The notes under the pieces: generated by a model | Database searches by the model: none | Seen by the model: the letters and a program-made list of their open reading frames with translations, nothing else | What the model was told of the DNA's origin: nothing | Shown: piece by piece, positions 33,360-43,700 of the stretch | Numbering within the stretch: the first letter of the stretch is position 1 | Layout of the letters: each line of letters opens with the position of its first letter | From: Dactylorhiza incarnata | Lineage: Eukaryota; Streptophyta; Magnoliopsida; Asparagales; Orchidaceae | Length of the DNA stretch: 64,000 nt | NCBI GenBank assembly: GCA_033032865.1 | Contig: JAWHQI010000019.1 | Location: 17,526,001 to 17,590,000 of the forward strand | Direction of reading: 5' to 3' | Program-made: the position numbers and the translations under genes

Positions 33360-34673
33360 CTAGCTAATGGGTCTATGGAAAGAAAAATGCACAGGTAACT
33401 ATTCTAATATGCGTGTCGGTAGCGGGTACCGATACTGTGATAAAACAGTTATGCCTCTACTCGAATATAAATAATACCTGCTCGTCCCAGGTAGAGGGAT
33501 TATAAAGTAAGAAGATGAGGAGTCCTCACTCAACTCACCAAAACTATCCTTGCCCAGGAAGGTGTCGTCTTCATGGAGGTGGCAGGAAGAGAAGGCAATG
33601 AATGAGGCTTCCTCTATGGAGGAGGGATCAACCTCCTCACATGAGAGGATACACTCATCATTGACTTGAGCATCATGCTCCAAGTCCTCCTGGGGTACCT
33701 GTGAAGACTCAACCTGCACAGGCTCAGATAGAGAAAGGGGATCAAGAAATAAATAAGAAGAAGAACATGAATAAAAATCAATCGAATGAGTGATCCCGGT
33801 CTCACTCCCAGTAGTATCCAAACATAGATCACTGTCGGTATCATATGAATCATAGCGAGGGAAATCCGGGAGTTCAAGGTCCTCAGTGGTGAGGTGGACC
33901 TCCTCGTCCAATAAGGAAGTGCAAACCTCCTCATCAGGAAAGGAATCCTCCTCACCCCACCTTGGCGCATCATCGTGTTCCAAGAAGTCATACTCCCCAT
34001 TAGAGAGAATAACATCCTCATCCCATTTTGACACAACCTCAGCCTCCTAATGAACCTCCTGCACAACATCATCAACCAACTCACAAAGAATAGGAGTAGA
34101 AAATTCTTGCAAAGAAGGCAGAGGAACAACAGTAAAATCATTATCAGAGAAAATATAAACAGGTTCCTCTGGAGGTGAATCCAAAAGAAGAGATGGAAGC
34201 AAAGGGAGAGGAATCTCCACCACGTCATCACACTGAGCAGTCGAAAGTCTGATGGGAATATCTGCAGAAGTCCCCCATAGACAAGGAGGTACTGCGAACT
34301 CATCATCAGAATCAGAAGGGGCAACCAAATGAGAGATGGATGGAATGACACGGATATCCGGTTCGTCATCCATCTCCATCTGGCGCTGGAATTCTGCACA
34401 ATCATTCAACGCATGCTCGGTGCTACGACAACACAAACATAATTTTCTATTCCTTGTCAGTCCTTGCGGGGCCGGTGAGGAATACAAAAATGATGGAAGT
34501 GGCGAAGAAGAGTGACCATAAGACTTGGGTACAGTGTATGAAGTGTCGTAGGAAGACGATGCTCCATGCACTGAACCACGAGAGTTATACCCACCATCTT
34601 CAGTGGGGCACTCATCACTATAATGCCTAGCATCCCAACACCATTTGCAACGTATATTCAGATAAGAAAACAT
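33360..34673 (-). pseudogene. TRG-3 gag-like zinc-knuckle protein, broken
   Basis: A homologue of the TRG-1 and TRG-2 ORFs, starting MFSYLNIRC at 34673. It has two CCHC knuckles (CKWCWDARHYSDEC, CLCCRSTEHALNDC), an acidic middle that contains the DDAPRW.EED..DEEVCTS motif shared with TRG-2 but not TRG-1, and the common C-terminal block. One in-frame TAG lies at 34047-34049 and a second replaces Gln after PTRILE at about 33399. The frame is otherwise intact for some 430 codons, so the damage is limited to point changes. The N-terminal part resembles TRG-1 and the middle TRG-2. Confidence 0.75.
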
Positions 34674-34896
34674 GGTGCAAAGGAAGATTTCACCAAACAG
34701 AAATATTCTAAGCAAGAATTGACTATACACAAACAATAAAATTGAAAACCTGCTTTTGAGAAATTACAAATAAAGATTAGAAACAAAGAAATTCAAAGAT
34801 GCTACTTATATATAAAAATACATAAAATGGTATAAACAAGGGGAGAAGGGTTTCTATCTCTTGTCTCCATCTCCAGAAAACTCACACGTCTGTGTT

Positions 34897-34913
34897 CCCC
34901 GGCAATAGTGCCA
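34897..34913 (-). other. TRG-3 primer binding site, mutated
   Basis: The minus strand reads TGGCACTATTGCCGGGG; the differences from TRG-1 are G-to-A and C-to-T changes at CG sites, as expected for decay of methylated cytosines. Confidence 0.75.
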
Positions 34914-34919
34914 AAAACT

Positions 34920-35852
34920 TGATGTGCAAATCTCACACACCGCTATAGGCGGTAGCTAGACTACGGCACGAAATGGCAGTGTACCGATCGTTCAAGTAAT
35001 ATAAAATGTGGGAGTGAATCCCCAAGTATCGATCTCGAAGGAACACAGTAAGGTGGAGTTTACTTTTGAGGAAGGACTTGAGATCGAAGTCCTTTAGGTC
35101 GGATGGATGCGAAAGGGGGTGATTTGGATTGTGAAAAATAAAGGAAAACAACTATAACTACTCCTAAGCAATGTCGCTATGCAATGCTTCGCCAGGCGGG
35201 ATGGAAAACTAAACGGGCCGCTATGCACCGATTCGCAAGGGGCGATGGACGAGTAGGCAAGCGGATGGAGTGGTAAGTGCGGAATCGAACTGTGCAGGCC
35301 TTGAGCGCACTGCATCGTTAGGCAAATGGATTACACAGGCCGATATGCCACACTTCGCTAGGAGGATGGAAGAGTAGGCTTACGGAATGGGCAACTAGGC
35401 TAGCGGAATGAAGTGGAGAGTGGAGTGGATTTGGTGGCGCACCTCAAATACACATATAAATGAAAGAGAAATTTCACATAAACATGAAATAAACACTATA
35501 AATCAAGGTTCATATGTGCTACATCATCTAATAATAAGGATTACACTCATTTACATCAAGCACAAATAAGAGAGAAAGGCAATATGGATGATCTGCCCGC
35601 CTGCACAACACATCCAAATGTTGGGAACACACCTCCAGCACAATTATAAAAGCATAAAAAGAATGGGGAGCACGTTGTGCTTGCCCCCAAAAAAATAGTG
35701 TGCAATTGCACACCACAACAGACATAAATGTTCACTTCATGAAGAAATGTGATCAAGTGAAATATAAGCAATTAAGGACTAAAAGTGAAGTGCATATGCA
35801 TGAAAATAAGCCCAGATGAGTCCAAATATGTGTATATAAATGAGACTCATCA
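34920..35852 (-). repeat. TRG-3 5' LTR with internal deletion
   Basis: 933 bp. It aligns with the 3' LTR except for a missing 738-bp block. The deletion lies between two GGCAA motifs (19637-19641 and 20375-20379 in the 3' LTR; joined at 35578-35582 here), as expected for slippage or end joining at microhomology. The TATA and hairpin region is lost, so this copy should have no promoter of its own. Confidence 0.88.
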
Positions 35853-35857
35853 AGCGT
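35853..35857. repeat. TRG-3 target site duplication, right
   Basis: AGCGT, matching 18975-18979. Confidence 0.9.
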
Positions 35858-37102
35858 CAAACCAAGCATGTTGCTGATAAGTTCATGTTGGACACTGGTT
35901 TAAGAATGGAGAGGGGTGGACGCATGGGCCCTCACCACGGTGGCTTTAGACTGGAGTGTGGGTGAACGCATGGGCCCTCACCACAGTGGATTTAGACAGG
36001 AGTGTGGGTGGATGTATGGGCCCTCACCATAGTGGCGTTAGACTAGAGTGTGGGTGAACTTATGGGCCCTCACCACAGTGGTTTCAGACTGGAGTGTGAG
36101 TGGACGTATGGGCCCTCACCACAGTGGTTTAGAACTGGAGTGTGGATGGATATTGAGGCCCCCACCACAGTTCTTTTTGCGTGTTATGCAGCAGCTTGGT
36201 ATGGATTTCTTTTCTTTACTAGATGCCCTGGTTTGGGGATGCTGTTGTGGCTTGTGAACATGTTCAAGGAAGAATTGCTAAATCCGTTCCTTACTCTTGG
36301 CTGATCAACATACCTGTTATTTTATAGCTTTCATTCTTTTCTTGCTGTTATCTTGCACCCTTTGGGCTGAGGCATTCTTTTCTTATGAATGCCTCAAGTT
36401 CAGCTCGGTAGCTACCGCAGGAGTTAGAGAGGGGTCGTCCAGTTTCCCTGTCAAGGCCCTTCCTCTCTTCTAAGTAAGGAGCAGTACTTTATTTGTTGTC
36501 CTTTTCTTTTGGATGTTTTCGTTCATTTTCTTCCCGCGGGTTCGTGTTAGTTGTTGGCGCCCGTATGACTTTTTATGCTTAGTTTACTTGCTTATATTGC
36601 TTCTCGTGCTTTCTTTTCCTTCTCTTTGGGGTAGGTATGCCCTTACTCTTCGGGAAATGTGTATTATTTATGGGATATGTGAGACTCTTATAGTGATTTA
36701 ATTTCATAGCATGATTTTGCTTTACTTATTATCATCTATCACCTATTTGGAAGAATGTAGAAAGTATTTTCTTATGGAATATAAAATCTAGAATTATGTA
36801 AGCCTTGGAGACATTTTGGTCTTCAGCGCTCTTAGGGTAAAATGAACCTATTTTCCACTACGTACGCATATTTTCTATTGGTGGCTAGGTGGGCCACAGG
36901 GCCGAGGGACACGGTCTAAAAAAAAAGGAGAAATGACAAAAGTTAATTTTCAACTAAAATAACTATTTTTCTCACAAAATGTTCGTTTATAGTGTTTGCC
37001 TGAGTGTCTGTAGTTGTCCCCTGCAGGACGCGGCATCATGACGCGTATTTTCCCCTTATTCTGATATCGTTAAATATTTTGGGAAATATATGGGTTGTGA
37101 CA
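35858..37102 (+). repeat. G 5' LTR, segment 3
   Basis: It matches 43399-44645 of the 3' LTR and ends GGGTTGTGACA before the primer site. It includes five to six 46-bp repeats at 35905-36165. Confidence 0.88.
35905..36165. repeat. 46-bp tandem repeats in G 5' LTR
   Basis: Unit of the type GCATGGGCCCTCACCACAG followed by TGG(N)TTTAGACTGGAGTGTGGGTGGA, five and a half copies with scattered substitutions. The 3' LTR has about six copies (43440-43700). Confidence 0.88.
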
Positions 37103-37104
37103 GT

Positions 37105-37115
37105 TGGTATCAGAG
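37105..37115 (+). other. G primer binding site (tRNA-Met)
   Basis: TGGTATCAGAG, two bases after the LTR end; complementary to the 3' end of initiator tRNA-Met, as in many chromoviruses. Confidence 0.85.
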
Positions 37116-37775
37116 GGAGGTTAGCCGGGTTGCTGGGGATGGTCTTGTTAGCCCGGTTAACCACCTACTGAGAAGCATTATTCATTGCATACATCCATCA
37201 ATGGGTCATCGGTAAATCTCGGCTGAAGCACGGACACTACATTCATAAGCATAAAAGATGTATACAGGGCATATTATGTAGTATGGGATGCATAATATAT
37301 GTCTGTATATGGATCCTCATAGGTGACAACATGCGACTTTTATGTAGTATAAGATGCATAATGTAGGTCGCATGCATGTCCATTAGATTTTTATTTTTCA
37401 TTACATGCGATAATATGTAGTATGGGATGCATAAGATCGCATATGTACGCCACTCATAGCATGCATTAAGGCTTTTCTTAGACTGCATAGCACTGCATAC
37501 ATGGCATAACATTGCATAAGCACACGTTCCAAGCTAGAGATCTACATGATGACACATGTACACTCATGATTCCAAAAGTAAAATGCTAAGCATATATGCA
37601 TACAGGAGAGGTGCACGAGGGTTAAGGGATGATATACCATCCTGAGTATATCGAAATATCATGTACAAACTTTTCATAGAGAGAAAGCAGTAGCAAAAGC
37701 AAGTATTTGTATGCTTCTCTTCCTAGATGTTTGGGTCCAGTCTTAACAGGGTATTTGTTCTGGTCTTCCCTAGAT
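37116..37775 (+). other. G leader region
   Basis: Non-coding. It contains several short repeats of TATGTAGTATGGGATGCATAA (37270-37440), possibly a decayed tandem array, and no ORF before the gag start. Confidence 0.5.
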
Positions 37776-38170
37776 ATGGCACCAAAGCATCAGTCTGCGA
37801 AACCTGTTCCCCAGTCTAAGGGCGAGACATCAGGTGCGCATAGTGAAGTGATGATTGAAGAGTTGCGTCTGAATAATGAGTCATTAGCGCGATAGTTGGT
37901 CACGATGCAGGAGCAAATGTAGGTGTTGTTGACTGCCACTCAACGACAGTAGCCCATGGCGAGCCAGCCGGAGCCCGTCCGTCCTGCACCTCTTGTTCCC
38001 CCGGTAGCGTTGCCACCAAAGATGAACTTTATTTCGCACTTACAGAGGCTAGGACAAAGGAAGAAGCGCAGTGCTCGAACCAGGTTTTATCAGGTTCGTC
38101 CTCGTTCTCGTTGTAGTTCAATCTGTGAGTAGTAATTTAGTCGTTATATCATTGCTTATTCTTGTTATGT
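37776..38170 (+). pseudogene. gag: G gag remnant
   Basis: It starts MAPKHQSAKPVPQSKGE at 37776 and continues in frame with nonsense codons after NNESLAR and EQM. This matches only the N-terminal region of a chromovirus Gag. The capsid domain and zinc knuckle are gone: the sequence passes within about 400 bp to a short low-similarity piece (38050-38190) and then to the protease. A deletion of roughly 1 kb is inferred from the usual length. Confidence 0.65.
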
Positions 38171-38195
38171 CATTTGTTTACAATGTTTTGTTAGG

Positions 38196-38520
38196 CGAGT
38201 TTAAGGTTCGAGATTGTTGGGCGCATGTTCTTTTTTGACTCTGGTGCCACTCACTCTTTCGTGGCTAAGAAGTTTGTTGATCGGCATCGCTGGGCTTTGG
38301 AGCGTGTTGATGATCCATTTTGCGTCAAGTACCCGTCCGGTGATTCAGTGGTGTCAGACTAGTGTGTAGGGCAGTGTCCGATTATTTTGGAGGGATTTTT
38401 GGCCTATGCAAACTTAAAGGTGATAGATTTGGAGTATTTTGATGTGATTTTGGGCATGGATTGGCTAGCCTAATGCGACGCTGTGATCCTGTGCAGGGAT
38501 AAGCGTCTAGATTTCCTGAT
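38196..38520 (+). pseudogene. G aspartic protease
   Basis: The frame contains the active-site motif FFDSGATHSFVAKKFVD (38247 on) and the downstream ILGMDWLA motif, with stops after SVVSD and after MDWLA. The DSG triad and flap spacing are normal for chromoviruses. It is non-functional because of the stops. Confidence 0.75.
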
Positions 38521-38574
38521 GGATGATGGCCAGCCCAGGAGCGTGTTTGGCTTTCCGCATCAAATTCCTCGGTT

Positions 38575-39600
38575 ATGTTCGTTGTCAGTGCTCAGGCCTT
38601 TGCAGAGTTTGATGGCCGTGTTTGCTTTGTTTCTGTTCTGGTTGTGGCTTGCGCATCGTCTCCTTGTGTTGAGGACATACCTGTGGTGCGGGAGTACCCA
38701 GACGTTTTTCCTGACAACCTTCCTGGTCTCCCTCTAGAGCGAGAGAAAGAGTTTGTGATAGATCTGCAGCCTAAGACTCACCCTATTGCAAAGGCACCCT
38801 ATCAGATGGCACCGTAGGAATTGGTGGAGCTGCGTACTCACTTGGATGAGTTGCTGCAGTTTGGTTTCATTAGTACGAGTTCATCGCCTTGGGATGCCCC
38901 AGTTTTGTTTGTGAAAAAGAAGTATGGTACGATGAGGCTATGCATTGATTATAGGGAGTTGAACAAGGTTACGATTAAGAACAGATATCCATTGACGCGG
39001 ATTAACGATCTATTCGATCAGTTGCAGGGTAGCTGCGTGTTCTCGAAGATTGATCTTCGGTCTGGTTATGATCAGTTGAGTATTCGAGAGTCAGATGTTA
39101 TGCGGACTACTTTCCGGACGCGTTACGGGCATTTTGAATTCCTGGTGATTTCTTTTGGGCTGACGAATGCGCCTCTGCTTTTATGGATCTGATGAACAGA
39201 GTTTTTCGAGTCTATCTAGACCAATTCGTGGTGGTTTTTATAGATGATGTGTTAGTTTATTCATCAAGTGAAGAGGAGCATGCTCGACATTTGCACTTTG
39301 TGATGTCTACCTTTAGAGCACACAGATTGTATGCCAAGCTGAGCAAATGTGAGTTTTGGCATTCGCAAGTTTCCTTCTTGGGCCACGTGATGAGCAAGGA
39401 TTGTATTTTTGTGAATGCTGCAAAGGTTGCAGTTGTTTTGGATTGGAAAAGACCGGCAACGCCTAAGGAAATTCAGAGTTTCTTAGGATTGACAGGCTAT
39501 TATCGAAGGTTTGTGGAAGGATTCTCAGGAATTTCTGCGCCTCTGACTAGGTTGATGCAGAAAGGAGCAACTTTTTATTGGAGAGAGCAGTGCGAGGAGG
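38575..39600 (+). pseudogene. G reverse transcriptase
   Basis: Linker motif VREYPDVFPDNLPGLPLERE, then RT blocks [33 protein letters not shown], and (after a frameshift near 39175) [13 protein letters not shown] with the catalytic Asp pair at 39243-39248, SFLGHVMS and [21 protein letters not shown] nonsense codon stands at 38815 and another at 39606. The blocks are in the order and spacing of Ty3/gypsy RT, and only single-base lesions separate them. Confidence 0.85.
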
Positions 39601-39608
39601 TTTTTTAG

Positions 39609-40060
39609 GAGCTAAAGAGAAGATTGTGTTCCGCCCCAGTTTTGTCTCTCCCTGTTGAGGGAGTAGAATTTCAGGTTTATGTTGATGCTTCGTGGATAGG
39701 CCTTGGTTGCGTCCTCATGCAAGAATGCAAGGTGATCGCGTATGGGTCAAGGAAGTTACAAGTTCATGAAAGGAACTGCCCTATGAATGATTTGGAGTTC
39801 GTTGCGGTGATATATGCCTTAAAGCTATGGAGGCATCTTTTGTATGGGGTGTCGTGCAAGATCTACTCAGACCATAAGAGTTTGATTTATGTGTTTTCTC
39901 AGAGAGAATTGATCTTGCGCCAGCGTCGGTGGATGGAGTACGTGGCCGATTATAATGTAGATATCTTGTATCACGCTTCTGTTGTCAGACTCTCTGTGCA
40001 GTCTCTGGTGGAGGAGTTCCTTTTGATGAGTATTGCGGTGAACCCAAGGGTGGACCATCT
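39609..40060 (+). pseudogene. G RNase H
   Basis: It carries FQVYVDASWIGLGCVLMQE (first Asp), the conserved ARKL-like segment (VIAYGSRKLQVHE), and SDHKSLIYVFSQRELILRQR (DHKSL motif). It stays in the frame of the second RT part, but a frameshift near 40060 separates it from the integrase. It would degrade the RNA strand of the hybrid during replication. Confidence 0.82.
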
Positions 40061-40063
40061 TGT

Positions 40064-41508
40064 ATGGAAGTTGAAGAACCTTCTTGGATTACTCTGGCGA
40101 AGTCGCATAAGAAGGATGATCCGGATTTGCAGCACCTCCGAGGTAGAGTAGAGAGGGGTGAGTTGCCAGATTTCTCGATCGATAGTGAGAGTACCTTGAG
40201 GTACCATGGCAGGCTTTGCATTCCCGCTATGGAGGAGATTCGAGCGAAGATTTATCAGGAGGCTCACGACTCCAGTCTATTTTATCATCCTGGCTCTACG
40301 AAGATATACCACGGTTAGAAGCAAATCGGGTGGTGGTCCGACATGGAGAGCAATAATGCAAATTTTGTATAACAGTGTAACACTTGTCAGTGCATCAAGG
40401 CAGATCATAGGATACTTGGGGGCAAGTTGACGCCGCTGGATATTCCTATGTGGAAATGGGAGAGTATTTCTATGGATTTTATTACCGGTTTACCAAGATC
40501 CCCTCGTGGTCATGATGCGGTGTGGGTGATTGTGGATAGGTTGACCAGGTGTGCTCATTTTGTGCCGTACAAGACTGACTATTCGATGAAGAAGATTGCA
40601 TCTATGTATGTGAAAGAGGCCATTAGACTGCATGGAGTGCCCGCGAGCATTTTGTCCGACCGGGATTCCAGGTACACTTCCCGCTTTTTGGCAGAGTTTG
40701 CAGGGGGCATTGGGCATAGATCTCAGATATTCTACCGCTTATCATCCACAGACAAATGGGCAGACAGAAAGGGTAAATCAGATTGTGGAGGGTCTGATCA
40801 GGTGTTACATTTTGGAGTATGGAGGAGCTTGGGATGAACGCCTTGGGCTATGGAGTTTGCATAAAATAACAGTTATCAGGAGAACTTGCAGATGGCTCCA
40901 TTCGAAGCTCTGTATGGGAGACGATGTCGGACTCCCCTATTTTGGGCTGAAGGTGGCGAGAACCTAGTTTTGGGTCCTGAGGCCTTGGAAGAAATGAGCG
41001 TTGCTTTACTGCAGATCCGTGAGAAGCTCCGGGTAGCTCAAGAGTACTATGAGAAGTACGCCAATCGGCATAGGATCAATTTAGAGTTTGCAGTGGGGGA
41101 CATGGTGTTGTTGAAGGTTTCCCCAATGTCATGTGTTAAATGGTTTGGGAAGAACCATAAGCTGGATCCCAGGTATATGAGACCATTTTAGATTGTCGAG
41201 TGTATCAGAGTTTTTGGTTACAGGTTGTCGTTGCCTGTCTCCTTCCCTGGTGTCCATGGTGTGTTCCATGTAACCAGTTGCGGAAGTGTGTCCTCAGTAA
41301 CCACTATGTTCTAGATTTTGTGCCAGAGTTGCAACCAAGTCTATCCTATGTAGAACAGCCTGTTCGTATCTTGGAGAATCAAGATCGGGTGTTGCGATGG
41401 AAGTCAATCCCTATGGTAAAAGTTCTCTGGAGTAATCAGGATGTTCGGGGCGCAACCTGGGAGCTGGAATCAGTGATGAAGGAGTCTTATCCTCATCTTT
41501 TCGTCTAG
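40064..41508 (+). pseudogene. G integrase with chromodomain-like C-terminus
   Basis: The order is: zinc-binding HHCC region (YHPGSTKIYHG, a TAG and a TAA, then CNTCQCIKADH); core with MDFITGLPRSPRGHDAVWVI (first Asp), ILSDRDSRYTSRF (second Asp) and, in another frame, AYHPQTNGQTERVNQIVEG (Glu); the GPY/F region (FAVGDMVLLKVSPM); and a tail with YVEQPVRILENQDR, VKVLWSNQ and ATWELESVMKESYPHLF, which resembles the chromodomain-like end of Tekay elements. Frameshifts lie near 40700, 40870 and 41190. Each catalytic residue is present but no single frame joins them. Confidence 0.83.
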
Positions 41509-41587
41509 TTTCCCCGGTAAGCTTTCGTCTCTTGTTCTTTCCTTGTTTTGAATTGTTGTTGCAGAGTTTCGGGGCAAAACTTTTTTT

Positions 41588-41598
41588 AGGAGGGGTGG
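41588..41598 (+). other. G polypurine tract
   Basis: AGGAGGGGTGG next to the start of the 3' LTR. Confidence 0.8.
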
Positions 41599-41774
41599 CT
41601 GTAATGCCCCGGGTTTTTCTTATAATTATTTTAAGCGGGCATGTGGGGATGATAATGGCTTAAATAATAAATTTATCGTTGCATAGTGTTAATGCGAGGG
41701 GGCGTTACCTTTTCGGAACCGTCGTCATCGTCATCCGACGAGTTAATTCGAGATTGAGTCATATATGTAGACAT

Positions 41775-41860
41775 ATATATATATATATATATATATCTAT
41801 GTGTGTGTTTGTGTGTGTGTGTGTGTGTATGTGTGTGTGTGTGTGTGCATATATGAAGAT
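41775..41860. repeat. TA/TG microsatellite
   Basis: (TA)n followed by imperfect (TG)n within the G 3' LTR. Confidence 0.9.
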
Positions 41861-42314
41861 TTATACATGTATAGGCAAGCATACACAATTATGTATTCAT
41901 ATAGGGAGGTTGGTATGTAGGAGGATATATACAATCATATATATACATATATATAAAAGTTATATAAAAGTTTTTTATATATAAAAGTTTTTATTTCATA
42001 TACATCAGCTCCATCAAAAAAAAGAAGCCTTTAGTTTTCTTTTTTCCCCTCCCTGATGGTTCCAGCTTTTTGAGAGAGTGAGAGAGAGCGTTGGGCTTAG
42101 GGCTTTCGCTGGTAGCGTCGGGCGTCGGAGGTGAAGGCCGTCGGTAGAGCTTTGGTGGGGTTGTCGTAGCTTGTCTTCGTTGCCAGGGCTTGTCTTCGTC
42201 GTCGGGGCTAGGGTTCCGGGCGGCTCTCTCTCCCTGCTCGACGCGATCCGGCAGGTCGCCGGTTGAAATCGAGGCAAGAGAACTCTTCCTCCTCCTCCCC
42301 TTCATCACTTTTCT

Positions 42315-42541
42315 GGATATGTATATGCTATCCGATCTCCTACTTTGGTTAGCAAATTTCCTGGATATTTATATGCTATATGATCTCCTACTTTGGTTAG
42401 GAAAATTTTCTGCATATCTATATGCTATGAGATTTCCTAGTTGGTTAGCAAAATTTCTGGATGTTTATATGCTATCAGATTTCCTAGTTGGGTTAGCAAT
42501 ATTTCTGGATGTTCATATGCGAAAAGATCTACTGGTTTAGG
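42315..42541. repeat. 48-bp tandem repeat in G 3' LTR
   Basis: Five degenerate units starting GGATAT(T/G)TATATGCTAT at 42315, 42363, 42412, 42459 and 42507. Confidence 0.8.
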
Positions 42542-43439
42542 CTAACTGAATTCCTGGCTTATATAAAAAAAGGAGACTTCTAGTTTATGCTAACAAGAAT
42601 TCCTGGTTATAAGCTTGGTTCATTTTAGCTAGTTCCTGGTCATATTTACTTGGCTAATTCTGCATACTTCATCAGCTAAAAATCTGGATTGTTTGTTTCG
42701 AGATTGGCTATAAAAATGGAGGGTTTGCTAGCTCCTGGGTATATATATAATTGGCTAACATTATGGAGGGTTTGCTAGCTCCTGGATATATATATATATT
42801 TTTATATATATATATTTATATATATATTTATATTTATATATATATAGTTGGTTATAGATATGAGGGTTTGCTAACTCCTGGATATATTTATTGGCTAAAT
42901 TTGGATGATTTTGTTAGCTAAATCTGGATAGCTTTGTTCGGGTATTAGCAAGGCTAAATTCTGATCCTGCACCTTTTTTCCTTTAGTTGGCTAAAATCCT
43001 GATCCCGGACCCCCCCCCCCCCTTTGTTGGCTAAGCTCGGGTGATTTTGCTAGCTAAATTTTCCTGGGAATTTCTCTTGCTAGTTCTCGATGATTTAGCA
43101 AAGCTATTAATTGTTAAACTTGCAAGATATGTGGATGAAATTCAGTTTTGGGCTTTTTTATCCGTTCCAGTGACCGACAGCTTCATACTTATATATATGT
43201 ATATGTTATCAAATGCTATTAAACAACTTTATACTTACAGTGCAAATGTTAAAGTTTGATTCCCTAGTCCTGTTCCTAAATTGTTATCACTTATGACACC
43301 CCCTCTTTTGCTATGATACCAATGCGGACCTCGTGTGTATCTTGCATCCTGGAATTTCATTCCCCTATATCAAATATAAGACCCTCTTTGAGCGTCAAAC
43401 AAAGCATGTTGCTGATAAGTTCATGTTGGACACTGGTTT

Positions 43440-43700
43440 TAGACTGGAGAGTGGTTGGACGCATGGGCCCTCACCACAGTGGTTTTAGACTAGAGTGTGG
43501 GTGGACGCATGGGCCCTCACCACAGTGGATTTAGACTGGAGTGTGGGTGGACGTATGGGCCCTCACCACAGTGGCTTTAGACTGGACTGTGGGTGGACGT
43601 ATGAGCCCTCACCACATTGGTTTTAGACTGGAGTGCGAGTGGACGTATGGTCCCTCATCACAGTGGTTTAGAACTGGAGTGTGTATGGATATTGAGGCCC
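43440..43700. repeat. 46-bp tandem repeats in G 3' LTR
   Basis: About six units of the same sequence type as 35905-36165. Confidence 0.88.

Larger units (their letters stand above)
18980..35852 (-). mobile_element. TRG-3: non-autonomous LTR retrotransposon carrying a nested Athila-like element
   Basis: The LTRs are 18980-20649 (3') and 34920-35852 (5'), with target duplication AGCGT on both sides (18975-18979, 35853-35857). Without the Athila insertion the interior is about 3.3 kb and carries the same single ORF, primer site and polypurine tract as TRG-1 and TRG-2. Its LTR hairpin cassette differs from theirs. It is older: the ORF has nonsense codons, the primer site is mutated and the 5' LTR has a large deletion. 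Confidence 0.9.

Noticed and set aside
37243..37512. 89-codon minus-strand ORF in the G leader
   Set aside because: Built from the repeated TATGTAGTATGGGATGCATAA motif; no protein-like composition.
41679..41984. ORF across the TA/TG microsatellite in the G 3' LTR
   Set aside because: Low-complexity translation of a microsatellite, open on both strands.
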